From contig NC_016026.1 of NCBI RefSeq assembly GCF_000226315.1, positions 186,001 through 250,000 of the forward strand: a stretch of 64,000 nt of DNA, given 5' to 3'. A model generated the notes under the pieces. The model was not told the origin of the DNA and did no database searches. It saw only the letters and a program-made list of their open reading frames with translations. Both the position numbers and the translations under genes were made by a program. This DNA is from Micavibrio aeruginosavorus ARL-13. Its GTDB lineage: Bacteria > Pseudomonadota > Alphaproteobacteria > Micavibrionales > Micavibrionaceae. Below are positions 25,329 through 34,352 of the stretch, piece by piece (the first letter of the stretch is position 1; each line of letters opens with the position of its first letter).

Positions 25329-27008
25329 TTAGCCCGCGCGGCGCAGCGGTTTGTATTTGATCCGGTGCGGTTGGTCCGCATCGCGGCCCAGGCGACGTTT
25401 GTAGTCTTTCTCGTAATCTTCGTAGTTGCCTTCGAACCACGTGACTTGGGAATCGCCTTCAAACGCCAGAATGTGTGTGGCTAGACGGTCGAGGAAGGCG
25501 CGATCGTGCGAGATGACCACGGCGCAACCGGCGAATTGTTCCAGCGCTTCTTCCAAGGCGGCCAATGTTTCCGTGTCCAGATCGTTGGTCGGTTCGTCCA
25601 GCAGCAGAACGTTCGCGCCGGATTTCAGCATCTTGGCCAGATGGACGCGGTTGCGTTCACCGCCTGAGAGCGATCCAACTTTCTTCTGCTGGTCCGGCCC
25701 GCGGAAGTTGAACGCGGATACATAAGCCCGACTGGGCATTTCGATTTTGCCCAGTTTCAAAATATCCATGCCGTCGGAAATTTCTTCCCAGACGTTTTTA
25801 TCCCCGTCCAGCGCGTCGCGGCTTTGGTCGACATAGCCCAGTTTGACGGTTTCACCAACGCGGAACGACCCTTCATCAGGCTGTTCTTGTCCGGTAATCA
25901 TGCGGAACAATGTGGATTTACCGGCACCGTTCGGACCAATCACGCCCACAATCCCGCCCGGCGGCAATTTGAAGGACAAGTTTTCGATCAACAGGCGATC
26001 GCCAAACCCTTTGCGTAAGCCTTCGGCCTCGATAACCACGTTGCCCAAACGCGGCGGCGTCGGGATAACGATCTGCGCGTTGCGTTGATCGCTTTTTTGC
26101 GATTGGGCCAGCAAATCTTCATACGCGGCGACACGGGCCTTGGATTTTTTACGGCGGCCTTCGGGGGATTGTTGAATCCATTCCAGTTCGCGCGACAATG
26201 TTTTCTGGCGCTCGTCTTCCTGTTTGGATTCCAATTCCATCCGTTTGCGCTTGGCGTTCAGGTAGGCGGAATAATTGCCTTCATACGGAATGCCGCGGCC
26301 ACGGTCGACCTCCAAAATCCATCCGGTGACATTGTCCAGGAAGTAACGATCGTGGGTGACCATGACAACCGTGCCCTTGTAATCGGTCAGGAAGCGTTGC
26401 AACCACGCGACAGATTCGGCGTCCAGGTGGTTGGTCGGTTCGTCCAGCAGCAGCAGGTCCGGCTTTTCCAGCAGCAGGCGGCACAGCGCGACGCGGCGGC
26501 GTTCACCCCCGGACAGTTTCGTCACATCGGCATCCGCCGGCGGACAGCGCAACGCGTCCATGGCGATTTCAATCGTGCGGTCCAGTTCCCAGCCATCAAC
26601 GGCGTCGATCTTTTCCTGCAACTCGCCCATCTCGGCCATCAGGGAATCATAATCGGCATCCGGCTCGGCCATTTCCACGCCGATGGCGTTGAAACGGTCG
26701 ACCATGTTTTTCACGTCCTTCAACGCTTCGGTGATGTTCTCGACCACGTTTTTCGTCGGGTCCAGTTGCGGTTCCTGTGCCAGATAGCCGACGCGCGCGC
26801 CCTCGGCGGCCCAGGCTTCACCCGTGAAATCCTTGTCCACCCCGGCCATCAATTTCAACAGGGTCGATTTACCGGCCCCGTTCGGACCCAGAACGCCGAT
26901 TTTCGCCCCGGGGAAAAACGATAACGTAATGTTTTCCAACACCTTTTTGCCATTCGGCCAGGTCTTGGACAAACCATTCATCACGTAAACATACTGATAC
27001 GACGCCAT
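25329..27008 (-). CDS. ettA: Energy-dependent translational throttle protein EttA (ABC-F)
   Basis: This encodes 559 residues with two ATP-binding cassettes and no membrane segments. Walker A motifs GPNGAGKST occur near residues 39 and 355. Signatures are [20 protein letters not shown] and [20 protein letters not shown], and Walker B segments [12 protein letters not shown] and [12 protein letters not shown]. The linker between the cassettes has the arm and the [20 protein letters not shown] stretch typical of EttA. EttA binds the ribosomal E site and gates the first peptide bond according to ADP/ATP. It forms an apparent operon with the downstream M50 protease gene. Confidence 0.96.
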   Translation of the reverse strand: MASYQYVYVMNGLSKTWPNGKKVLENITLSFFPGAKIGVLGPNGAGKSTLLKLMAGVDKDFTGEAWAAEGARVGYLAQEPQLDPTKNVVENITEALKDVKNMVDRFNAIGVEMAEPDADYDSLMAEMGELQEKIDAVDGWELDRTIEIAMDALRCPPADADVTKLSGGERRRVALCRLLLEKPDLLLLDEPTNHLDAESVAWLQRFLTDYKGTVVMVTHDRYFLDNVTGWILEVDRGRGIPYEGNYSAYLNAKRKRMELESKQEDERQKTLSRELEWIQQSPEGRRKKSKARVAAYEDLLAQSQKSDQRNAQIVIPTPPRLGNVVIEAEGLRKGFGDRLLIENLSFKLPPGGIVGVIGPNGAGKSTLFRMITGQEQPDEGSFRVGETVKLGYVDQSRDALDGDKNVWEEISDGMDILKLGKIEMPSRAYVSAFNFRGPDQQKKVGSLSGGERNRVHLAKMLKSGANVLLLDEPTNDLDTETLAALEEALEQFAGCAVVISHDRAFLDRLATHILAFEGDSQVTWFEGNYEDYEKDYKRRLGRDADQPHRIKYKPLRRAG

Positions 27009-27165
27009 CGCGCGCTCCGCTTCTCACAAAAAAGGGCTGAAATCAGCCATAAAACCGGAGGGCACTATAACAGAGGGGGCCTAGAAGGGAAGATGCGGCG
27101 GGGTGTTTTTTGCTCAAAGCCTGCCTTGGATACGGAGCTGGTGATGTCAGGATTCTGTCTATTGT

Positions 27166-28455
27166 TCAGGTGTCCCATGTTAGTAGCTGGAGCTCAAGTT
27201 CTTGTGTGTTTGAGGCGATAACACCCATAATTTTTTCATATACCGGCGAGGTCGTACCGGTATCTGAATGGAGGTCGAGGTAGAGCCCAGTTGCCTCTCT
27301 TGATACGTCATTTATGACTTTGCGCAGTGCTTTGTGCATGAGTGATGGCGCAATACCGATAGATGCTGCGAAATTTTTCCAGTTACGGGCAGACATGGTG
27401 TGAGGCATGTAATGACCATCGATTTTCATAGCCATTCTGAATTTTCCGTTCTTATTGTAAATTTCTGTGCAGAGCAAATCATAAAAAGGCGCGAGGGTTT
27501 CGGCGCCATTTCTGTAAAGAATGGAAAAATTCTTTGCGTGTGCATCTCCATTACCGATAAGAACGTTAAAAATAACACCATATAGGAATGTGAGCTTGTC
27601 TTTTCCGGGCATGCTTCCTGATCTTATTCGTTGATCTAAAAGATTGAAGCATGCTTCAAGGCTGGGGCCGCTATCGTTCTCATATTTTAATTCTGGGGGA
27701 ATGTGTAAAGCCTGGCAAAAATCTTCCTGATGCAGTCGTGCGACTTCCCCCGTTTCGTTTGTTTCCCGATCATAACGAGTTACGCAGTAATAGGGGTTTT
27801 GATCTACATATAGAATTTTTGTGTCAGGTGCAGGTAAACCAATTTTTTGCGCAAGCCGCATGCAAAAAAATTCATTTTGCACAGAATTTTCAGCGCCTTT
27901 TATTGGAGGCTTTATTATGTGCGTTGATGGGGTTTGTCCTGTTGGAAGGGCTATTTTTTTACCAACAAAAGAAACCATAAGTTTGTCTTGTGCGCCAGCG
28001 CCAGACATACGGATACCTTCCTCACCGACAAGGAATGGACGATGATTGAGCGACGATAAAATCTCTGCCGCCTCAGTATCGCTCAGGACTTTGTAGGTTG
28101 GGTTGGTTGTATTGTTTAGGAGGTCATGCTCTTTGTACAATGAGACTGCGCCAGCGCAGTCGCCGCCAACGGCTTCCAGAAGACCAAATATATTTTCAGG
28201 GGATAGTTTTAAGTGTTTTGCTAAATGCTTACGTACGTCTCCATCAGGTAAAAGTCCCGAGAAGAAGGGGGCTGCTGCATGGTGGGAAAATGTTTCTTTT
28301 TGTATGGGTAAAGATACTGATAATTTCGGGGCATCTTTTTTTTCGCAATAAGCCCCATCGTATGCGAAAGACAATGTGCCGGAATCAGACGTGAGTGCCC
28401 CAACGTATTCTCCGCGTAAATAGACGCGCAATTTTTCGAGAGGTGTTGCTTGCAT
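27166..28455 (-). CDS. hipA: HipA-like Ser/Thr kinase toxin
   Basis: This encodes 429 residues. HipA-family toxins phosphorylate translation proteins and induce dormancy. The N-terminal domain (about residues 8-100) has VYLRGEYVGALTSDSGTLSF and PFFSGLLPDGDVRKHLAKHL. The kinase core shows RMSGAGAQDKL (phosphate loop with conserved Ser), STHIIKPP (ATP Lys), GVIFNVLIGNGDAHAKNFS (catalytic Asp) and APFYDLLCT (metal Asp). All key residues are present, so it is probably active. It is AT-rich against its surroundings, suggesting acquisition. It starts six bases after the hipB stop. Confidence 0.93.
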   Translation of the reverse strand: MQATPLEKLRVYLRGEYVGALTSDSGTLSFAYDGAYCEKKDAPKLSVSLPIQKETFSHHAAAPFFSGLLPDGDVRKHLAKHLKLSPENIFGLLEAVGGDCAGAVSLYKEHDLLNNTTNPTYKVLSDTEAAEILSSLNHRPFLVGEEGIRMSGAGAQDKLMVSFVGKKIALPTGQTPSTHIIKPPIKGAENSVQNEFFCMRLAQKIGLPAPDTKILYVDQNPYYCVTRYDRETNETGEVARLHQEDFCQALHIPPELKYENDSGPSLEACFNLLDQRIRSGSMPGKDKLTFLYGVIFNVLIGNGDAHAKNFSILYRNGAETLAPFYDLLCTEIYNKNGKFRMAMKIDGHYMPHTMSARNWKNFAASIGIAPSLMHKALRKVINDVSREATGLYLDLHSDTGTTSPVYEKIMGVIASNTQELELQLLTWDT

Positions 28456-28461
28456 GGCTGT

Positions 28462-28686
28462 TTATTTTTTCCACTTGCTCAGTGCGTACAGGGCGATGCC
28501 TAGTGCGGCAAGCACCAGTAGAACCTTTCCAAGTTCAAGTGTTGTTTTGCCTTGTTCCAGTTCGCTGATAAAGCGCCGTCCTGTTCCGGTTAGTCCGGCC
28601 AGCTCTTCTTGGGTTAAATGCTGTTCCTTGCGTGCCTCTCGTACAATTGCGCCCAGCTCTTTTGGGTTTGGTATGATTTGCTCCAT
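28462..28686 (-). CDS. hipB: HipB-like antitoxin, XRE-type DNA-binding protein
   Basis: This encodes 74 residues from ATG 28686, preceded by GAGGG. The helix-turn-helix is REARKEQHLTQEELAGLTGT followed by GRRFISELEQGKTTLELGKV (about residues 15-55). The C-terminal LLVLAALGIALYALSKWKK is the family's usual LxxLGL-type ending, slightly more hydrophobic than normal. HipB neutralises HipA and represses the operon. Three matching palindromes upstream (28701, 28751, 28801) are the likely operators. An extended frame to 28818 runs through those operators and has no ribosome site. Confidence 0.92.
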   Translation of the reverse strand: MEQIIPNPKELGAIVREARKEQHLTQEELAGLTGTGRRFISELEQGKTTLELGKVLLVLAALGIALYALSKWKK

Positions 28687-28700
28687 GATACCCTCTGCTT

Positions 28701-28716
28701 GATCCCGTACGGTATC
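28701..28716. promoter_or_regulatory. Putative HipB operator 1
   Basis: GATCCCGTACGGTATC is a 16-base near-palindrome, 15 bases before the hipB start. It fits the shared pattern GNTMCCGNNCGGKANC together with two further copies placed exactly 50 bases apart. Confidence 0.75.
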
Positions 28717-28750
28717 AATATAGGGCGAAAAAGTTAAAAACAAACATTTT

Positions 28751-28766
28751 GTTACCGTTCGGGAGC
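28751..28766. promoter_or_regulatory. Putative HipB operator 2
   Basis: GTTACCGTTCGGGAGC fits GNTMCCGNNCGGKANC. It starts exactly 50 bases beyond operator 1. Confidence 0.75.
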
Positions 28767-28800
28767 ATTTCTTCTGTTTTGCTTGCTGTAATACATATTT

Positions 28801-28816
28801 GCTCCCGAGCGGGATC
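28801..28816. promoter_or_regulatory. Putative HipB operator 3
   Basis: GCTCCCGAGCGGGATC fits GNTMCCGNNCGGKANC. It starts exactly 50 bases beyond operator 2, about 95 bases upstream of the divergent TerD-like gene, so it could influence that promoter as well. Confidence 0.75.
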
Positions 28817-28910
28817 ATTTTGTGGGCCTTTTAGCAGCCTGTTCATTTTAACCGCTATATACTATCCTATAAAAGTTAGTTTTCGCGCCACAATATAGGA
28901 AAATATACCC

Positions 28911-29645
28911 ATGTCCCGTGAACAATTGTCGCAGGATTCCCTGTCCGAAGCCACGCGCAGCCGGGCGTCGTTTTCCGGGCATGGCAATGCCAAGGGGGCG
29001 GCGGGGTATCGGGTGCCGTCAACCGATCCGGATTGTGAATTCCTGTCCCAGGCGGGGCAGATGAGCGTGATCAACCCGCGCGAAGGTGGTTTCCCGAAAA
29101 TTCGTATCGGTGCGGCGTGGGATAATATTCAGGTGCAACAGGCCGGGTTTTTCAGCCGCCTGCTGAAAAAAATGTCGAAGCAGGGTGTCGATGTCGATCT
29201 GGGTTGTCTGTATGAATTGCATGATGGTCGCCGTGGGGCCATTCAATCCTTTGGTGATTTGTATGGCGCGTATAACGATGCGCCGTTTGTGCATCATACG
29301 GGCGATGAACGCACGGGTGATAAAGACGGTCTGGACGAAATCATTGAGATCAATGGCGCGCGCTGGGGCGAGGTAAAACGCATTCTGGCTTATGTTTACA
29401 TCTATCATGGTGCGCCGGACTGGGATGCGATCCGGCCCCAGGTGCAATTGCTGATCCCCGGTGAAACGCCGATGATCGTCACGCCGCGTGTGGACCGTAA
29501 CGATTTGTCGGTCTGCGCCGTGGCGATGTTTGAAAATCGTGAAAACGGTATTCGCATCACCAATCACACGGAATATTTCCCCGGTCATGCTGAAATGGAC
29601 CGGGCGTTTGGTTTTGGTCTGGAATGGGAAGGGGGCAGTAAATGA
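28911..29645 (+). CDS. TerD-domain protein 1
   Basis: This encodes 244 residues. After a variable N-terminus of about 45 residues, a TerD-type calcium-binding beta-sandwich fills the rest: KIRIGAAWDNIQ, GVDVDLGCLYELHDGRRGAI, APFVHHTGDERTGDKDGLDE and IIEINGARWGEVKRILAYVY. The HHTGD...GDKDG acidic loop corresponds to the Ca2+-binding site. TerD proteins take part in tellurite, phage and envelope-stress tolerance; their biochemical role is not settled. The stop overlaps the next TerD-domain gene by four bases (ATGA). Confidence 0.88.
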   Translation: MSREQLSQDSLSEATRSRASFSGHGNAKGAAGYRVPSTDPDCEFLSQAGQMSVINPREGGFPKIRIGAAWDNIQVQQAGFFSRLLKKMSKQGVDVDLGCLYELHDGRRGAIQSFGDLYGAYNDAPFVHHTGDERTGDKDGLDEIIEINGARWGEVKRILAYVYIYHGAPDWDAIRPQVQLLIPGETPMIVTPRVDRNDLSVCAVAMFENRENGIRITNHTEYFPGHAEMDRAFGFGLEWEGGSK

Positions 29646-30433
29646 GCGGCGGCATAGGCGATGATCCGTTCTGGAACGAAACAACAGCGGGCGATAATGA
29701 TTTTGAACGTCCCATCGACATGATGGGCGATATGGGCGGGAATGGAAATGGCGGGGCTCAAAACACGAACCTGCCGGACAGCGGTGTCGACATGATCGGT
29801 GATCTGGCCGCATCCGCGCCTGCGCCGGCGCCTTCACCCTCCGATTTCCATCTGGTGGAAAAGGGCGATTATTTCGATCTGGTGAAAAAGGTTCCGTCCC
29901 TGCGCCGTATCATGATTGGTGCAGGCTGGGACCATAAAATGCTGGAAACAACCAAGATCGACGTGGATTTAAGCTGCTTCCTGCTGGATAAGCAGAACCA
30001 GACCCGTGTGGATGAGGATTTCGTTTTCTACAACAACGAAAGCGGATGTGACGGGGCCGTGCGCCATAGCGGCGACAGCCGCACCGGTGCGGGCGATGGC
30101 GATGATGAATCGCTGTTCATCGATCTGAACGGTCTGCCGTTCGATGTGTTGCGTGTGATGATCACATTGTCGATCTATAACGCGGCCGAGGCCGAACAGC
30201 ATCTGGGTATGGTGCGCAATATCTATCTGCGCGTCGTGAACGAAGAAGACGGCAATGAAATCGTCCGTCTGCAGATGGATGAATCCATGCTGAACGGCGT
30301 TGCCGGGATGCAGGTCGCGTGCCTGGTGCGCGAAGGGCCGAAATGGTATCTCGAGGTGCTGGAAAACCCAGTCAAAGGCGGCTTAGGTGCGATCGCGACC
30401 CAGTACGGAATTATCGTTGGCGCCGGCGCGTAA
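29642..30433 (+). CDS. TerD-domain protein 2 with acidic N-terminal extension
   Basis: This encodes 263 residues, translationally coupled to TerD protein 1. The first 70 residues are low-complexity, Gly/Asp/Asn/Met-rich then Ala/Pro (DMMGDMGGNGNGGAQNTNLP, SAPAPAPSPSDFH), probably disordered. The TerD domain follows: RRIMIGAGWDHKMLE, KIDVDLSCFLLDKQNQTRVD, GAVRHSGDSRTGAGDGDDES and LFIDLNGLPFDVLRVMITLS, with the acidic metal loop intact. Operonic pairs of TerD paralogues are usual in ter clusters, but no TerB or TerC is visible here. Confidence 0.87.
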   Translation: MSGGIGDDPFWNETTAGDNDFERPIDMMGDMGGNGNGGAQNTNLPDSGVDMIGDLAASAPAPAPSPSDFHLVEKGDYFDLVKKVPSLRRIMIGAGWDHKMLETTKIDVDLSCFLLDKQNQTRVDEDFVFYNNESGCDGAVRHSGDSRTGAGDGDDESLFIDLNGLPFDVLRVMITLSIYNAAEAEQHLGMVRNIYLRVVNEEDGNEIVRLQMDESMLNGVAGMQVACLVREGPKWYLEVLENPVKGGLGAIATQYGIIVGAGA

Positions 30434-30458
30434 GCCGCGTTTTTAAAGGGAAAAGAAG

Positions 30459-30492
30459 AGGGCCGTCAGGATTAAAACCCGCGGCCTTTTTT
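30459..30492 (+). terminator. Possible terminator between convergent genes
   Basis: GGCCG and CGGCC can pair across 16 bases and are followed by six T. It overlaps the stop of the leftward orphan gene. The stem is short, so support is weak. Confidence 0.4.
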
Positions 30493-30978
30493 CATGTCCA
30501 GCAATTGGCCCGGGCGGATTTTCGGGGACTTGCCGCCGCCGCCGCCATATTGGTCGTGGAACCGTTCGCGGCTGTGGAATTCTTCTTCGATCAGCGCATC
30601 AATATCCGGCATCTGGTCCAGCTTCATAAAGCGGGCCACGGCACCGAAGAAGTTGCAGCATTTTTCTTCCCAGTTATAAATTTCGCGGTCGATCGGATCG
30701 CCCTTCAACCGGGCATTCACGACATCCCAATCGGCCCCAACAACGGGTTTGCACTGGAACCAGATCACCTGTTGCATCGGCGGCTGGCCTTCGGCCGGGA
30801 TGTCAACCATCAACTGAATTTCGGCTTCGCATTCATTCGGGTCCATGCCCATGCGGATTTCGGCGCTGCACGTCGCACCCGTGGCCGGATCATACACGGT
30901 CAGCGGATAGGTTTCGTAAGGCGACAGCTCATAGCCAACGCCCAGACGGTCCATCATGTTGCGGAATGTTTCGCGCAT
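30472..30978 (-). CDS. Unrecognised 168-residue acidic protein
   Basis: No signal peptide or membrane segment is present. The first 110 residues look like an alpha/beta domain (ETYPLTVYDPATGATCSAEI, ECEAEIQLMVDIPAEGQPPM, QVIWFQCKPVVGADWDVVNA), followed by a helical part with paired cysteines (NWEEKCCNFFGAVARFMKLD). A Gly-rich, basic C-terminus closes the protein (QYGGGGGKSPKIRP). The gene is convergent with the TerD pair. Codon usage looks native. I do not recognise the family. Confidence 0.75.
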   Translation of the reverse strand: MRETFRNMMDRLGVGYELSPYETYPLTVYDPATGATCSAEIRMGMDPNECEAEIQLMVDIPAEGQPPMQQVIWFQCKPVVGADWDVVNARLKGDPIDREIYNWEEKCCNFFGAVARFMKLDQMPDIDALIEEEFHSRERFHDQYGGGGGKSPKIRPGQLLDMKKGRGF

Positions 30979-31061
30979 GGTTTTGATTATACTCCCGATC
31001 CGGTCAAAATACCCTGAAAACCGCCGGAATCATAGGGCCAAAGCACCCTATAACCGGGTTT

Positions 31062-32501
31062 TCAGTCCTTAACCGTGGCGGTGCGGTGTTTCTTGTCACG
31101 GAATTCCAGCGTGATATCCGATCCCTTGGCCAGCGCATCGGCATTCGATACGGGCGTTCCCGCCGCATCACGCACCACGACGAACCCGCGATCCAGCACC
31201 CGTTCAAACGACAGGGAATCCAGAACGCGGACCGTGGCGGTCAGGGTGCGGGCTTTGTCCGGCGTGATGGTTTGGGCCGCGCGGATCAGACGTTCGGCGC
31301 GCTCACTCAAACGACGCCCCGCATCCTCGACAATCTGGCGTGGGTGGCGCAAGGCGGCGGACAGACGGTCTAGTTTCGCAATGCGGGCCTGCACGGCCTT
31401 GTCAAAGGCGGCATCCAGACGGTGGATGGCGTGATCGGCGGCCTGTGTTTTGATCTGCAGCAATTTTTGCGGATCACCCAGCCGCGCGGCCAAGGACACT
31501 ACGCGTTCATGGTGGCGATCGGTGATGCGGTTCATGCCGCCCATCAAACGACGGGCATCATCCATGATCTGGGCCATCAACTCGGCGCGCACGGGCACGG
31601 CCATTTCGGCGGCTCCGGTCGGTGTGGGTGCGCGCATATCGGCGGCATAATCGATCAATGTCGTATCGGTTTCATGCCCCACCGCTGAGATCAACGGAAT
31701 AGAACAGGCGGCGGCGGCGCGCACGACGATTTCCTCGTTAAACGCCATCAAATCTTCGAGGCTTCCGCCCCCGCGCGCGACAATCACCACATCCGGGCGC
31801 GGCACGGACCCATCGTGCGGAAGTGCATCAAACCCGGCAATGGCCGCCGCAATTTGCGCGGCGGCATTATCGCCCTGCACCGCGACGGGCCACAACAACA
31901 CATGGCGCGGGAACCGATCATTCAAACGATGCATGATATCGCGGATCACCGCACCCGTGGGTGATGTCACCACGCCAATCACGGTGGGCAAAAACGGAAT
32001 GGGTTTTTTGCGGGCGGCGTCAAACAGGCCTTCCGCCGCCAGTTTTTTGCGGCGGTCTTCCAGCATTTTCAGCAACGCGCCTTCGCCCGCCAATTCAATG
32101 GAATCAACGATAATCTGATACCGTGATGATTTCGGATAGCTGGAGACTTTACCGACGCACACCACGTCCAGCCCGTCTTCGGGGCGGATGGACAGTTTCG
32201 AAAGGTTGCCCTTCCAACAGACGATATCAATGACCGCATCCGCATCCTTGATCGTGCCATACAAATGGCCAGAGGAGGCCAGCTTCAAACCGGATAATTC
32301 CCCGCGCACCCGCACGCGACCAAAGGATTCTTCCAACGTCCGGCGCAACGCATTGGCCAGATCCGCGACGCTCATTTCAGGCACGTTCGTGCGCATGGGT
32401 GCGGCTGCCGGGGGTTCCGCAGGTGTTTGCTTCGCGCTGGGAATGGGGTCCCCAACGGGCGCGGGATTGGGTGGTGGGTCGAATAACGTGCGGTTGGTCA
32501 T
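31062..32501 (-). CDS. xseA: Exodeoxyribonuclease VII large subunit
   Basis: This encodes 479 residues from ATG 32501. Further upstream ATGs at 32510 and 32537 are possible, the last inside a REP element. XseA with XseB degrades single-stranded DNA to oligonucleotides. Visible parts are an OB-fold N-terminal domain (SVADLANALRRTLEESFGRV, VRGELSGLKLASSGHLYGTI), the catalytic core (VIGVVTSPTGAVIRDIMHRL, DVVIVARGGGSLEDLMAFNE, PLISAVGHETDTTLIDYAAD, MRAPTPTGAAEMAVP) and a helical C-terminus ending near SDITLEFRDKKHRTATV. The N-terminal 45 residues are Pro-rich. Confidence 0.95.
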   Translation of the reverse strand: MTNRTLFDPPPNPAPVGDPIPSAKQTPAEPPAAAPMRTNVPEMSVADLANALRRTLEESFGRVRVRGELSGLKLASSGHLYGTIKDADAVIDIVCWKGNLSKLSIRPEDGLDVVCVGKVSSYPKSSRYQIIVDSIELAGEGALLKMLEDRRKKLAAEGLFDAARKKPIPFLPTVIGVVTSPTGAVIRDIMHRLNDRFPRHVLLWPVAVQGDNAAAQIAAAIAGFDALPHDGSVPRPDVVIVARGGGSLEDLMAFNEEIVVRAAAACSIPLISAVGHETDTTLIDYAADMRAPTPTGAAEMAVPVRAELMAQIMDDARRLMGGMNRITDRHHERVVSLAARLGDPQKLLQIKTQAADHAIHRLDAAFDKAVQARIAKLDRLSAALRHPRQIVEDAGRRLSERAERLIRAAQTITPDKARTLTATVRVLDSLSFERVLDRGFVVVRDAAGTPVSNADALAKGSDITLEFRDKKHRTATVKD

Positions 32502-32532
32502 GGCGGGCATCTTAGGGCCTGGGCTCTGGCTT

Positions 32533-32605
32533 GTCATTCCCGCGAAAGCGGGAATCCATACGTTTTTGCCGTTCTTTCCGCTGGATCCCCGCTTTCGCGG
32601 GAATG
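32533..32605. repeat. REP-like inverted repeat (family B)
   Basis: GTCATTCCCGCGAAAGCGGG opens and CCCCGCTTTCGCGGGAATG closes the palindrome, with ATCCA/TGGAT inner arms. It lies between xseA and the divergent aminotransferase gene. Confidence 0.9.
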
Positions 32606-32674
32606 CGGATGAAGCAAGCTCAAGAATATGAAAATTCTGGCGTTGGGTCTGGCTTTTGGGCTATGACAGGCCCC

Positions 32675-34177
32675 ATGACCCGTCAAAAACGCCTCGATTT
32701 GTCTTTGGGCGACCCGCTGCTGCCGTTGCGCGGGGTGGCGGCGTATGCGTTTCGCATGGCTTCGCGGGATTTGAACAATTATTACAACATGATCCCCAGC
32801 TATAGCGGCCCCGGCTCTGTGCGGGATGTACTACATCCGGTGCGCGATTATTTCAGCGCGCGGGGTTTCCATGACAAGGGCTGGTCCGGCCTGACCACCG
32901 AAGAAATTTTGCCCACGGGTGGCGGCACGACGGAAGCGTTCGATCTGGCCCTGCGGATGTTGCATGCGGATGTGGCGGAACGGAACGGTCAGGGCGCGGT
33001 GATTAAACCCGCCATCCTGATGCCCGTGCCCACCTATGGCATGTTTATGGATGCGGCCAAGGCGGCGGGGTTCCATGTGGTCAAGGTGGAGCGCGATCTG
33101 GCCGCGGGCGGTGTGTTAAACCGTGACACGTTGATTGCTGCGGTGAATGACGCGCACAAGGCCGGATACCGCATCATCGCCTATTACGATTGCAACCCGC
33201 ATAATCCGACGGGGCTGATCCGGGGCAAAGCGGAAACAGAACATCTGGCGGAAATTTTTGAGGCCATCAACGCCCATTACGCGCAGCAGGATTTGAACGC
33301 CCTGTCGCTCAACACCCGCTCCCGTCTGTGGGATCATGCGGGCACGCGCGTGACCATTATCGACGATATGGTTTATGACGGGCTGGAAATGGGGGATGAA
33401 AAACCCTTTGGTTTCGCGCAATTGCCGCACATGTATCGCGACACCATCACATTGTTTGGCCCGTCCAAGGCGGGTCTGGTGGGGCTGCGGGCCGGGGTGG
33501 CCATTGGCCCCCGCGACAAAATCCGCGCCATGATGGGCATTACCCGCCACGCCGGATATTTCCCGCCGACCCCGGTGCTGCACGCGCTGGCGGCCTATTA
33601 CAACGACGATGAAAAATTTGCTGCACAGCGCAGCCATCATCTGGCCCGCCTGAACGCGCAGCATCGCCAGAACACTCTTTTGATGAAAGCGTTGGTCAAC
33701 GGCATGGACACAATGCCTGAGGCCAGCGATGCCGACCGCGCAAAAATGCTGCGCATCGTGATGAAGGAAACCGGTATGGACCGCGCCGCATCACGCGACC
33801 TGCTGACCCGTGGGATCAAGGGTGTGCGGATTATCACAACGCCGCAGGCCGGGTTCTTCCATTTGCTGGATTGTTCGCCCCTGCGCGACCGTCAATATTC
33901 CAATGAATTCGTGCCCTACCGCGCCTTTATGGGCACGGCCACGGCCCAGACGGAAGAGGCTATCGACCATGTTCTGGCGGCTGGGCAAAACCTGCAATTT
34001 GCCTATGGCAGCTGGGCCGGGCTGCCCACCCATTCCATGATTGTCCGCCTCACCTGCGCCATGCCGCACCGGGATATTCTGGAGACGGCGCGGCGATTGG
34101 CGGCGGGGGTCAAGGATTTCAAGCGTGCCCCGCGCGTCGCTGCCATTCCCTCTCCCTCCGGGAGAGGGTTAGGGTGA
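32675..34177 (+). CDS. PLP-dependent class I/II aminotransferase
   Basis: This encodes about 500 residues. ATG 32675 (AGG nearby) or 32663 are possible starts. The fold-type I pattern is clear: LPTGGGTTEAFDLALRM, YYDCNPHNPTG (PLP-ring contact region), VTIIDDMVYDGLEMG (Asp), and ITLFGPSKAGLVGLRAGVAI, where Ser-Lys carries the PLP Schiff-base lysine. The substrate is not evident. The C-terminus is odd: the last ten residues (IPSPSGRGLG) and the stop codon are encoded by a GC-rich dispersed repeat, so the gene probably lost its original stop. Confidence 0.85.
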   Translation: MTRQKRLDLSLGDPLLPLRGVAAYAFRMASRDLNNYYNMIPSYSGPGSVRDVLHPVRDYFSARGFHDKGWSGLTTEEILPTGGGTTEAFDLALRMLHADVAERNGQGAVIKPAILMPVPTYGMFMDAAKAAGFHVVKVERDLAAGGVLNRDTLIAAVNDAHKAGYRIIAYYDCNPHNPTGLIRGKAETEHLAEIFEAINAHYAQQDLNALSLNTRSRLWDHAGTRVTIIDDMVYDGLEMGDEKPFGFAQLPHMYRDTITLFGPSKAGLVGLRAGVAIGPRDKIRAMMGITRHAGYFPPTPVLHALAAYYNDDEKFAAQRSHHLARLNAQHRQNTLLMKALVNGMDTMPEASDADRAKMLRIVMKETGMDRAASRDLLTRGIKGVRIITTPQAGFFHLLDCSPLRDRQYSNEFVPYRAFMGTATAQTEEAIDHVLAAGQNLQFAYGSWAGLPTHSMIVRLTCAMPHRDILETARRLAAGVKDFKRAPRVAAIPSPSGRGLG

Positions 34178-34263
34178 GGGAACAGGCCTTCGCAAAGAGG
34201 CGCAGGCGCGTGCGTTAGAGCGCGATAGCCCCTCACCCCATCCCTCTCCCGGAGGGAGAGGGT
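34148..34263. repeat. GC-rich inverted-repeat pair (family A), overlapping a gene end
   Basis: CCCTCTCCCTCCGGGAGAGG with GGGTGAGG, then about 45 unrelated bases, then CCCTCACCCC and CCCTCTCCCGGAGGGAGAGG. The left half encodes the last codons and stop of the aminotransferase gene. Confidence 0.9.
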
Positions 34264-34352
34264 GTGTTGTTTTGTTATGGGAATCTGTGGCCCCCATTGC
34301 CGCTTTTTTTCAATCCTATAGACTCATCACCGAAATCTTGAATGGAGATTCG

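Noticed and set aside
27166-28686. hipBA region as part of a prophage or integron
   Set aside because: Apart from lower GC, no integrase, attachment site or phage gene is visible nearby.
28687-28818. Longer HipB beginning further upstream
   Set aside because: The extension would translate the operator region. The internal ATG at 28686 has a clear GAGGG site and fits the family length.
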